Notes under the pieces: model-generated
What the model was told of the DNA's origin: nothing
The model's input: the letters and a program-made list of their open reading frames with translations, nothing else
The model's database searches: none
Assembly: GCA_947579665.1 (NCBI GenBank)
Contig: OX388350.1
Location: forward strand, 3,782,001-3,846,000
Source of the DNA: Sympetrum striolatum
Lineage: Eukaryota; Arthropoda; Insecta; Odonata; Libellulidae
Direction: 5' to 3'
DNA: 64,000 nt
In this document: positions 1 through 9,672 of the stretch, piece after piece
Position numbering within the stretch: the first letter of the stretch is position 1
How the letters are laid out: the number at the start of each line of letters is the position of its first letter
Made by a program: the position numbers and the translations under genes

Positions 1-570
1 GTATCTTGCAAAGTAAGAAGTCGATAGCATGCCGGGAAGTACCTATTTTTTTCCGTTATCTCCCTAAGAAATGCATTGAGAAGTGCAAATAGTCCTCTGG
101 GATCGAACCAAGGACCATCAGCGAACATGTAAAATTTGATTACGAAATATATTTATGATATCTATCGACGTGCCGAGTTTCAAGTATCCATGTTATCGGG
201 AAAGGATCCAAAAAAAAATCTTCAAAATCGCCGCAATGCATTTTAAACGGCCGATTTTTGCCCCGACCTAGCTTCGAACCATGGACCTTATTCGGCGATG
301 TCTTTCTAATTTACTTTGGAGTTGCACGGATTCTAGCGATCCCTCGAATTTCAACTCTCTACTTTTCCGGAAAAAGCCTCAAAAAAATTTTCGAAAATCC
401 CCGCCATGTAATCTTATGGGGAAAATCGCGAATTTGGGGCCCTCTGGAATCGAACCCATGACACTGAGGATCAATACCGCAATTTTTCTGGCGGTTACAC
501 GTTATGGCCAATACGTCGTAAAAATTTCAAGTCAATGGCGCTTGTGGTTTAGGCTGTGAATTAGTATCCT
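1..570 (+). repeat. Modular B-box unit, truncated by window edge (last three modules)
   Basis: Holds the last three modules of the ~1.1-kb unit described in full at 43340-44415. The T-arm-like motifs (read as TCGAACC) lie near 101, 275 and 450. Each is preceded by a CGGGAA-type box. It ends in the shared tail around 'GGCTGTGAATTAGTATCCTA' before a TATC microsatellite. The final module is the variant also seen at 43050-43300 (a 'GCGATCCCTCGAATTTCAAC'-type start), not the one at 44170-44400. Frames open across it encode only the repeat. Confidence 0.75.
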
Positions 571-632
571 ATCTATCTATCTATCTATCTATATGAATGA
601 ATCCGGAGAAGCATCTATATATAATAGATACG
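571..632. repeat. TATC microsatellite plus 36-nt terminal sequence
   Basis: Six or so TATC units run into 'GAATGAATCCGGAGAAGCAT' and a short imperfect palindrome, ATCTATATATAATAGAT. The same block caps nearly every modular unit in the window, in both orientations. Confidence 0.7.
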
Positions 633-795
633 AGTAAAATGTAGCTTGCATACTGCAAGCAGATCGACAACACTAATTTCATGTCGGCATCATATCGGGA
701 CGGCCCTCAAAAGAAAAGAAAGGGATTGAAAATATTCTTAAAATTCGCTGCAATTTAATCGCCTGGCATCGAACCAAAGCCTTCCTGTTAAACCT
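630..795 (+). repeat. Start of a modular unit (hairpin end and first module)
   Basis: Begins ACGAGTAAAATG, followed by the hairpin GCTTGCATACTGCAAGC, then the first module with its TCGAACC motif near 770. Homology to other units stops near 795, where a different repeat begins. Confidence 0.65.
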
Positions 796-960
796 ACTAT
801 GCAGCACAACCATAGAGTAAGGATGGGGTAGAGTGCTGGACAGGCTGCGCAGTAGCCGAGCCGATGTTACAGCATTAAACCACGTGACTTTTCCGTTTTC
901 TAGCGGCAATTCAAATACGCCGTGGAGTTTCATCTTGAAAAATCGAGTTTTTGAGTAACT
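796..960 (-). repeat. Uncharacterised repeat X
   Basis: The minus strand contains AAGTCACGTGG, CTGCGCAG and CTCTACCCCATCCTTACTCT in this order. The same order recurs on the plus strand around 3230-3295 and 7298-7325, where a hAT element splits it. It is repetitive, but I do not recognise the family. Confidence 0.5.
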
Positions 961-1070
961 CTGAACTACGTAGTTAACGCGTATATTATTTTAATAGATA
1001 GTAGAGTTTCCACTTAAAGTTTTCTTATTATAATAATCAACGTCGGGTATATATTTATCATTGTTTAAGA

Positions 1071-1410
1071 ATATTTAGATACCTCTCGTCGAGTTCTTCG
1101 GAACCAGTATCAACTCATCAAGGTTTACTCGAGTAACAAGCAAGATAAATACAAAATAACAAAATTTCAAATAAATTCCCAGTTATCGTTGAGTTTTTCG
1201 AACATATCCGGAGAAAATTACGTTTAAGTGGAATATTAAGATACTTCTCGTCGAGTTCTTAAAAAAGAGAATCATTTCGACTAGGTTTACTCGGATGAAA
1301 AGAAAGATCAAGCAAGAAAAGGAAAAGAGCAAAAAACTGAAAGTTTCGAATAAATTCCCAGTTTTCGTTGATTTTTTCGAACATTTCTGGAAAAAATTAC
1401 GTTTAAGTGT
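1071..1410. repeat. Two-copy direct repeat, ~165 bp period
   Basis: CTCGTCGAGTTCTT, AATAAATTCCCAGTT and AAATTACGTTTAAG occur once near 1085-1230 and again near 1247-1408, in the same order and orientation. The copies are clearly diverged. Confidence 0.6.
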
Positions 1411-1964
1411 TGTTAAGTTTAAATTACACATATAGCTAGAGTAACGTTTAAAACTAAGGCAAACTTGGGTTTAAGTGGTCGAATATCACAGTTAACATTT
1501 TCTTTCAAATTTAAACAATGTGGAACTTTCATGAATAATTTAGTAGAAACGCACTCAATTTATTTCAACGAATGAAAGAACAAGATACTTAACTTCCTCC
1601 ATTCAAAAGTTACGAGTCTTCAAAACGAAACAGGTTCGTCGATTTTTGCGAATATTTGTAAATTGAATAAATTGGAAACTGTACCTTGATATGCCTCCGG
1701 TTGAATCAACTACTGGTATAGGTATAGCTCCAAATAAAGGGAATGATTTAGAATGGAATGAAATTACAGTGGGATTCTTCTGATAATATTTAATAATCAC
1801 TTCTTTAACAAAGTTTTAGGAAACATCCTCCTGCCACATCACTGACAACTTCTCACATTTAGAATTCATTCATATTTAAGTATCGTTATTTAGATATAAA
1901 TTATAAATTAATACATATGAAATTCTATGGTATTAGGCCGGACTTCGTGGAAATCCATAATAAG

Positions 1965-2055
1965 AAATAAATAAGGCACTTCGTAATTTCCACACTGTGT
2001 TATTTATCTAAAAACGACCGGTTTCGGCGAACGCCACCCTCAGGTTTCATTTCTT
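1965..2055. repeat. Dispersed repeat with GACCGGTTTCG motif
   Basis: Contains TTCCACACTGTGTTAT, then ACGACCGGTTTCGGC and CACCCTCAGGT. A degenerate relative occurs at 31168-31240 (TTCCCACACTGTTT, CGACCAGTTTTGCT, CACCATCAGGA). Two copies show that it is dispersed; I cannot assign the family. Confidence 0.45.
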
Positions 2056-4184
2056 AGTAATACATATTTTAAAAACAATACAGCTATGTTTACAGAAGGT
2101 AAGTGTAAGACAAAGATTCAGAAAGTTTAATTTTACGCAACAGGCCATCTCTCCATCCGAGATCTTTTTCACAGATGCTTCTAAAACAAGACATGTAAAG
2201 GAGTCCATTTCTCTGCTACGTGATACTTCACATTACTACATGTTGTAATTGAATTTAAATTTATTTCAGTTGAAGTTCATTAGTTTATATTTCCTAGCAT
2301 TGCATTGTAATTTACTTTTAAGAAGCCATACGTGCAATTTTGTAAGGTTAACTTGTAAGGTTAATGCGGTGTAATCTCCAAGGTTTCTAATTGCTTGACA
2401 AATATTACAATCGGCAGCAAATAAAGGGATGTTTGATATAAGAATTTTTGGCAAGTTATTTATGTAAATTAAAATAATTATATGCAAAATAACGTTATGT
2501 AGGGTTCCAGGAAAGTTTTCCATTTTCCAGATTTTAGAGTGTTTAGAGGGCACAAAATCCTTTCTCCTCAAGCTAAGAATCCATAGTTTTCTCCTTTCAT
2601 GATCTACTGGGAAGCTATAAAGTCAATATTAATAATTATAAATAACGAAAAAAGCCTGCGACACTTTAATAGCGCTCCAATGAACTCGATTCAAGCAATA
2701 ATATTGAATATGCACCGAAGGGAATAATATTCATAAACGGAAAAACAAAGTTTATCTTGTTATAATCATCGACAAACAAGAATAAACCGTAAAAACTGCT
2801 ATATTCCATTTTTGTCACATGGAATACTCTGTAGTAATAGCCGCAATCGCCTATTTGCAAGCTACTTCATTACCTTATTACATAATCTGTAAATGGCAAA
2901 TGAAAGTTAAATGATAAGAAAACAATTCTAAATAAGTATTAAAATCACCATAAACACAAAACTTACGAGTTAAAAGTGATTTCTTTAACGTACTTTTCCT
3001 TGCAGTTCCATGCGCAGCATTTCAAAACCATGATTCCCAAGTCCTTTAATCTTTTACGGTTAATTTTCATCCAGATACCGAAAATAAATATTGAGTTACA
3101 TTAGCCAGACTATAGAGCATCTAAATAAACTCGAATTCAGAGCATCAGCTGTCCGTAAAGGACATAAATACTTAAAAAACCAACTTGAGTACACGAATTT
3201 CTCACTTAACTTACCGGCGAGATTTCCGAAAGCGGACCAAAGTCACGTGGTCTCCTACGTTCAATCCTGTAACATGCGCAGAACGCAACACGCGCTAGGG
3301 ATGCCACATCGTCTAAAAAACATCGAGTGGTCGATGTATCGATGTTTATAAAAGTACTCACTACTCACTCATTAAACATCGAAAAAAAACATCGATGTTT
3401 CGATGTATCGAGTGTTTTTCTTTTAAGATGGGTTGTACGAAATTCCAGCTAGTTAGGATTGACGACCTTATTTTATTAATTAAGAAGACGATGGAAAGAA
3501 TGGAATCGGAATTCTGGGCATGGTAAAATTATCGTTTTGGATTAATTCTATATCTCCCTTGATACTGAAGATATCTATAGACAAAACTTCCACCATGTTG
3601 TAGATAAAGAACAGTCCGAAACGAAAATTTTACCCTGGGCATTTCCAAAGCAAGGGAATTGTGACTTTATGAGCGAAGAATATAGAATAATACATACTGG
3701 TGGAAAAAGAGGAAGAAATGGGGTGGCTATCAAACTCAAGTACTCACAAGTTTTTGGGCTCGATTACAGTTACTTTGAGTGAAATAAAATTGATTACATT
3801 TCAGTGTCAATTTCTTTCCAAAGAAATAGTTGAATACAATTACAAGTAAGTTACTTACGTAATTTACCGAGATCTTTGGAATGAAATAATCAGCTTTCCA
3901 ATTTACATTTTTCTTGTCACGTGAACAGCTAAATTTTAATAACCGTTCTTTAAATTTTCATTTCAACTTAACCTTTGAATTTGTTGATGAAATACTTCGG
4001 AACAAATTTTTCCTACCATTTGATAGTATCTTTATCAATCTAAAATATGACCCTTATATAATTCCCATACTTTTTAAGGTACTTCCTTATCACTAGGCTT
4101 TAGAATAAAATATAAAGTAATGTTTTTGAAATAATGGTGACAATTAATTTTCTCTTAATAATATAATATTAATCATTTAAACCG

Positions 4185-4885
4185 AGTCTTAATATACATC
4201 TTCTTGCAAAGCAAGAAGTTCCTATCATTTCGATAAGTGCATGAAAAACTATCCCTATCTTCCTGGCAATACATCCTATGCAGCACAATAGAAGATCACC
4301 ATTTCTAACTATGTGTGAAAATTAAGCAGAAATATTGGCTGTAACTGCTTGAAACGACGTCCTACTTTTCCCTTATATTCCTTATGAGAGAAATTTTAAT
4401 GTGCTCTGGCATCGAACCCAGGAAATGTACGATCTTATCTAAATGTTTTTCTTAAACCGATTCTTAATATACATCTTGCAGCGAAGCGAGAACTTTCTAT
4501 CGTTTCTATAACTGCATCAAAAATATAAAGAAATACTACCTCAATCTATTTTAAAAGGCAGATTTTTGCATCGTTTTAGCATCGAACCCAGGATATTTTC
4601 TGTAAAGATCATTCATGTTTTCGATAGATCATGACCATATATATATGCTCCTTGAGTTTCGATTCTCTACCTATCCGGGAAGTATTTCTTTTAATCCCGA
4701 AAATCAAAGCAATGCTTTTAAAGGGGAAAAATCGGGACTTTGGGGCCCTCTGGAATCGAACCCATGACACAGAGGTTCAAAATCGCAATTTTTCTGGCGG
4801 TTTCACGTTATGGCCAATAGGTTGTAAAAATTTCTAGTCACTGACGCAAATGGTTTAGCCTATGAATTTGTATCCTCGATATATA
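4185..4885 (+). repeat. Partial modular unit inside the hAT element
   Basis: TCGAACC motifs lie near 4415, 4585 and 4757. The first modules belong to a second subfamily, marked by 'TATACATCTTGCAGCGAAGC'-like sequence, that reappears in reverse at 41560-42000. It closes with the shared tail and a terminal sequence at 4890-4935. Confidence 0.65.
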
Positions 4886-4935
4886 TATGGATACGTGAAA
4901 GTATCAGGAGAAGCATCTTCATATATAATAGATAG

Positions 4936-5343
4936 ATAAATGAAACATGAAAAATTGAATTTTATAGCATTTAAGGTTATTTTCACTCATAGCATAGTTT
5001 TCAAATAGATAGGAATGTTGATGTATTAAAATTTGTATCTTACAAACTTGAAAGCTTCGGCAACGATTGAAATGATCGACAAATGAACGCATAATACGAA
5101 TTAGGAAATGAATTATAAGTGTTGTATATTGTACAGGCGTAAAATGAATCGCTGTGTGCGTACCACTCCACCGATGGAGCGTTGGTAGTAAACGTAGGAA
5201 AACATATGTCACCCTGTTTTTACCTTTACTTGTTTCCCTACACACGAATGATTGGTGGCATAAGTGGAGAAGGTTCATTTGTTCTCTTAAAAAGGCTTGT
5301 GATACTCATAAGCAATGCATTTATTGGTCAACCAAAAACATTC
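4936..5343. other. hAT interior without recognised feature
   Basis: No coding signal on either strand. Opposed open frames overlap here but show no known motif. Confidence 0.4.
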
Positions 5344-5522
5344 GTTACTACCCGCTCCTCTTCTAAAACATCGGTGCGATGTTGAGTGTTTCGAAAAACA
5401 TTCCTTACTACCCGCTCCTCTTCTAAAACATCGGTGCGATGTTGAGTGTTTTGATAACATTAGTTACTCCCCGCTCCTCTTCTAAAACATCGGTGCAATG
5501 TTGAGTGTTTTGAAAACATCGA
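5344..5522. repeat. 60-bp minisatellite, about three copies
   Basis: The unit contains CTACCCGCTCCTCTTCTAAA and CATCGGTGCGATGTTGAGTG. The period is exactly 60 bp between the first two copies, with a 1-bp slip before the third. It is the same unit and orientation as at 6905-7188. Confidence 0.85.
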
Positions 5523-5525
5523 GTC

Positions 5526-6893
5526 AATACATCTTCTAGCGGAGCGAGAACTTCCTATCTTTTTGATAAGAGCATCAAAAAAATAATGAAAAACTATCCC
5601 TATGTATCTTAAATACAAAATTTTTGTATCGTCCTAGCATCGAACCCTGGAGGTTCTCATTAGAAGTCATTCATGTTTTCGATAGATCATGACCATATCT
5701 GTAAGCTCCTTGAATTTTGATTTTCTACCTATCCGGGAAGTATTATTTAAAAATTTTCGAAAATCCCCACCATGTATCTTTATGGAGAAAATTGTGGCTT
5801 TGGGGCCTTCTGGAATCAAACCCATGCCACTGAGGTTCAAAGTCGGCCTTTTTCTGGAGGTTACACGTTATGGCCACTACGCCGTAAAAATTTCAAGTCA
5901 GTAACACATGGTTAGAAATTTGATCCCCTATGAATGTGTATATATATGAATGTATAGGTACGAGTAAAAGATACTTACATACTGCAAGCATATAAAATGT
6001 ATTTCTAATCTTTATTCACATTGCAAGTTTTGAGTTTCAATGTCATTGGGAAGAGGTATAAAAAATTTAAAAATCATAGCAATTTCTAATTTTTGGAGAC
6101 GCCTGGCGTCGAACCTAGAACCTATTAGCGGATGCAAATGGGCTACTATAACCTGTTAGGAATGCTAAGTTTGAAGTCCATCTCATACCGGGAAGGTCCT
6201 GAAATAAGACTCCATTATCCCCATCTGAAATGCATAGGGCAATGTAAATGGCTTTCTGGGATCGAACCAAGGACGATCAAGGAATGCTAAAACACGTATT
6301 TGAAATGAATCTATGATATTTATTTACATGCCTAGTTTTAAGTTTCTATATTATCAGGAAGAGCTTCAAAAAATTCTTAAACATCCTAACAATTATTAAT
6401 TTTAGAGGCCCCTAGTGTCGAACCCAGGACTTATTGGTAGCTGTGAACAGACCTTAAGACTTTTTAAGACTTGATTTTATTTATTGCAAAGTTTGAAGTC
6501 GATATCATGCCGGGAAGTACCTAAAATTTGTTCCCGTTATCTCCATAAGAAATGCATTGAGGAATGTAAATAAATGAATCGAACCAAGGACAATCAGCGA
6601 AACGTTCAACAACGTACATAAACGATATTTACGATCTCTATCTACATGCCGAGTTTCAAGTTTCCATCTTATCGGGAAGTGATTCAAAAAAATCTCAATG
6701 TAAATTAAATGGGAGAATATTTGCCCTGACCTAGCGTCGAACCAAGGATAATCTTCGATGATGTCTTAATAGTTTTCATCGGATGCGCACGACCTCCAGC
6801 GATACCTCGAATTTCAACTCTCTACTTTACCGGAAAGTGCCTCAAAACAATTTTCGAAAATCCCCGCAATGTATCTTTATGGAGAAAATCTAA
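5526..6893 (+). repeat. Two modular units in tandem inside the hAT element
   Basis: A partial unit (5526-5935) with TCGAACC-type motifs near 5640 and 5815 is followed by a second unit starting at the ACGAGTAAAAG end (about 5960). The second unit's motifs lie near 6112, 6261, 6417, 6577 and 6738. It breaks off at about 6893 directly against the minisatellite. Confidence 0.65.
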
Positions 6894-6904
6894 ATCTAAA
6901 AATC

Positions 6905-7188
6905 TCTTCCAAAACATCGGTGCGATGTTGAGTGTTTTGAAAAACATTCGTTACTACCTGCTCCTCTTCTAAAACATCGGTGCGATTTTGAGTGTTTTGA
7001 AAAACATTCGTTGCTACCCGCTCCTATTCTAAAACATCGGTGCGATTTTGAGTGTTTTGAAAAACATTCGTTACTACCCGCTCCTATTCTAAAACATCGG
7101 TGCGATTTTGAGTGTTTTGAAAAACATTCGTTACTACCCGCTCCTATTCTAAAACATCGGGTCGATGTTGAGTGTTTTGAAAAACATC
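6905..7188. repeat. 60-bp minisatellite, about 4.7 copies
   Basis: Perfectly phased 60-bp units differing by a few substitutions, ending just inside the right hAT terminus. Because 60 is a multiple of three, both strands stay open. The resulting 'proteins' with 20-residue repeats are artefacts of the period. Confidence 0.9.
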
Positions 7189-7325
7189 GAGTCGATGTTC
7201 CACTCATTTTCGTACCACTCGATGTTTCCGATGTATCGGCAAAAAAACATCGAGTAGTCCGATACATCGATGTCGATGTGGCATCCCTAACACGCGCTCT
7301 ACCCCATCCTTACTTACTCTATGAG

Positions 7326-8232
7326 CACAACAGACAATCACCATCTCTTACTATGTGTGAAAATTCAAGCAGAAATATTGGCTCCAACTGCCTCAAACGA
7401 CGTCATACTTTTCAATAATGTAAATGGCTCTCTTGATTCGAACCAAGGACGATCATTGTGATCTTAAACATGCATTCAAAATTTATCTATTATTTCTATC
7501 TATGCACCAAATTTCAAGTTTTAATATTAAAGGGAAGGGGTTCAAAATAATTCTTAAAAATCGGTAAATTTACTGATTGTAGAGACGCCTGGTGTCGAAC
7601 CCAGGAAATACTGGTAGCTGAGAATGCACAGTATGACTTATTAGGACTTCATATTATTTCATACTAAGTTTGAAGTCAATATCATATCGGGAAGTACCTG
7701 AAACTTTTTTCTGTTATCTCCATAAGAAATGCATTGAGGAATGAAAATGGCTATCTGGGATCGAATCAAGAACCATCAGCGAATATGTAAAAATTGATTA
7801 TGAAATATATTTATGATCTCCAACTTCATGCTGAATTTCAAGTTTCCATGTCATCGGGAAGGGGTCCAAAAAAAATCTTAAAAATCGCCACAATGTATTT
7901 TAAACGGCCAATTTTTGCCTCGACCTAGCATCGAACCCAGGATATTTTCCGTAAAAATCATTTATGTTTTCGATAGATCTAGACCATATATATAGGCTCC
8001 TTGAGTTTTGAGTCTCTACCTATCCGGAAAGTATTTTTTTTTAATTCCCGAAAATCAAAGCAATGCATTTAAACAGGAAAAATCGGGACTTAGGGGCCCT
8101 CTGGAATCGAACCCATGACACTGACGTTCAAAATCGCAATTTTTCTGGCGGTTACACCTAATGGCCAATACGTCGTAAAAATTTCGAATCAATGACGCTT
8201 TTGGTTTAGCCTGTGAATTAGTATCCTATATA
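7326..8232 (+). repeat. Modular unit missing its first end
   Basis: Resumes just outside the hAT target duplication and a stub of repeat X. TCGAA motifs lie near 7438, 7593, 7760, 7931 and 8106. It ends in the shared tail GCCTGTGAATTAGTATCCTA, then TATA/TATC sequence. Confidence 0.7.
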
Positions 8233-8330
8233 TATAGCTATATATATGAATGGATCCGGAGAAGCATCTGTATATAATAGATACATGAATGAATCCGGAG
8301 AAGCATCTATATATAATAGATAGATAATGT
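8233..8330. repeat. Duplicated terminal sequence
   Basis: Two tandem copies of the ~36-nt cap (ATCCGGAGAAGCATCT plus TATATAATAGATA). Confidence 0.65.
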
Positions 8331-8339
8331 ATCTTAGTT

Positions 8340-9142
8340 CGTTTTATTTACACAGCTTGTCTGATAAACATACAGAGCGGAGGATATATAATTCGAGTAA
8401 GTTGACAATTTAAAAAAATGTTCCACTATTTTTTAGTTAATGGTGTACCTGCCGCACTTCCGCTTTCTCCAAAGCATGACCAACGACTCTTTGTTGTGTG
8501 TCCACTGTAGTCTCCCAACTACTAAGAAACGTGAGGAAGTTAAATTGTCTCAGCAGCCTTCCCTTTTCTTCTTAAGCCGATTTACATGCAAGAAATGAAT
8601 TTAGGTTGTCCTCTGCGATTACCCAGAAGGTGTAAACGAGGAGAATTTCCCCTCTTACAATCAATTAGTAATCCTTCACTCAAAGGATAATCAATAAACG
8701 ATAATGTAATTTTAAATTTAAGTAAAATAAGATAATTAACAATTAGAACTAAAAGAAGGCCATGGAATCAAATGATGTTTTTGATTGGAATGTCACTACT
8801 TTGGACAAATTGCCAAGAAATTTTTTTTGTTGCAAAATTTTCAGCAGAAGTATTTTTAGGTAATTTTTACTAAAATTCTACTAGAATATTTAAGAACGCT
8901 TTTTTTCTTTATTTTTTTGAGCATTCATCTGGTATATACAGTTTACAAATAGTTTTCACTCTTTAATTGCAAATGAATTTTTCTTTCATTCATTACGTAT
9001 GTAAGACATGTTCAATCATCGGTAGTTGCCCAGACAATCAGCATCATAAATCATGACACTCTTAAAGTATGGATGTGAAAAAATATAAAAAATGAAGCGA
9101 ACAGTTGTAGTGTTACATTATGACAATGATTTCATTCTAAAT
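8340..9142. other. Downstream region and likely 3' UTR of the transporter gene
   Basis: The part next to the stop codon (about 8890-9142) is the probable 3' UTR of the minus-strand transporter. The rest, down to 8340, shows no gene. Confidence 0.45.
8908..8913 (-). terminator. Candidate polyadenylation signal AATAAA
   Basis: AATAAA on the minus strand, about 230 nt downstream of the transporter stop codon, followed by an A/T-rich tract. Position and sequence fit a cleavage signal, but AT-rich DNA yields such hexamers by chance. Confidence 0.4.
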
Positions 9143-9672
9143 TTATAAGATATAGGAAGCATTTCCATCAGAACTAACATCAAGAAAGAGTGCCAAATCA
9201 GAAGCTGCGGTTGAGTTCTGCAAGCAGGATGGGATGAATTTGGAATATCTAATGTTCTCTTCCAAGCCAAAATAAGTGGAGATCACGGTGGCCCCCAAAC
9301 CAAGGGCCACAATAAGATAAGCAAACTTTGTTTCCCAAGATATTCCACAAATATCATCGTACGCCATGAAATCTGATATTCTTCTGGATCCTTCATATCT
9401 TTGGTAACAACATCTAGTAAGAAGTGGATAAAGTCTTTGGGAAGCATAACCATTTCCAATCAAATCGGAAGATGTTCTGGAATCTCCCAAAGTGTCTCTT
9501 AATCTTCTGCTTAGTTTAATGTAGAATATTGGAGGTAAGAAGAACATCAGTGGTCCAGTCAACGCTGCACCAATAAGTCCCATTATCAAATCAAATCGAG
9601 GAACTGCTTCGGCTAGGAAAACAGCCGTCATTAGAATCACCGTGCGACTCAAACATCTCTTCCAGTTGAACT
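9143..9672 (-). CDS. Transporter exon 8, terminal (residues 316-491)
   Basis: Acceptor CTTTTCAG|AGTTC. Begins FNWKRCLSRTVILM and carries FLAEAVPRFDLIMGLIGAAL, typical of the last helices of the family. The polar C-terminal tail and stop lie at 9143. Confidence 0.92.

Larger units (their letters stand above)
961..3189. other. Stretch without recognisable gene
   Basis: AT-rich sequence with no convincing exon or transposase on either strand. It includes a two-copy tandem repeat (1071-1410) and a fragment with a GACCGGTTTCG motif (1965-2055), listed separately. Short open frames here have no recognisable motif. Confidence 0.5.
3296..7289. mobile_element. hAT-type DNA transposon, 4.0 kb, non-coding, with nested repeats
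   Basis: The termini are TAGGGATGCCACATCG on the left and CGATGTGGCATCCCTA on the right, a perfect 16-bp inverted repeat. The 8 bp outside each end are identical (ACACGCGC, 3288-3295 and 7290-7297); 8-bp target duplications are typical of hAT elements. Both subterminal regions are rich in copies of ACATCGATG-like words. I see no transposase. The interior holds modular units and two blocks of a 60-bp minisatellite, so it is a non-autonomous element that has itself been invaded, or has captured other repeats. It interrupts repeat X. Confidence 0.85.

Noticed and set aside
5344..7188. CRISPR-like array
   Set aside because: Regular 60-bp units are repeated without unique spacers, and the genome is eukaryotic.
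6896..7418. Open frames on both strands encoding 20-residue repeats (CFRIGAGSNECFSKHSKSHR-type)
   Set aside because: They follow automatically from a 60-bp minisatellite whose period is a multiple of three; both strands are open at once and no start or splice context supports them.
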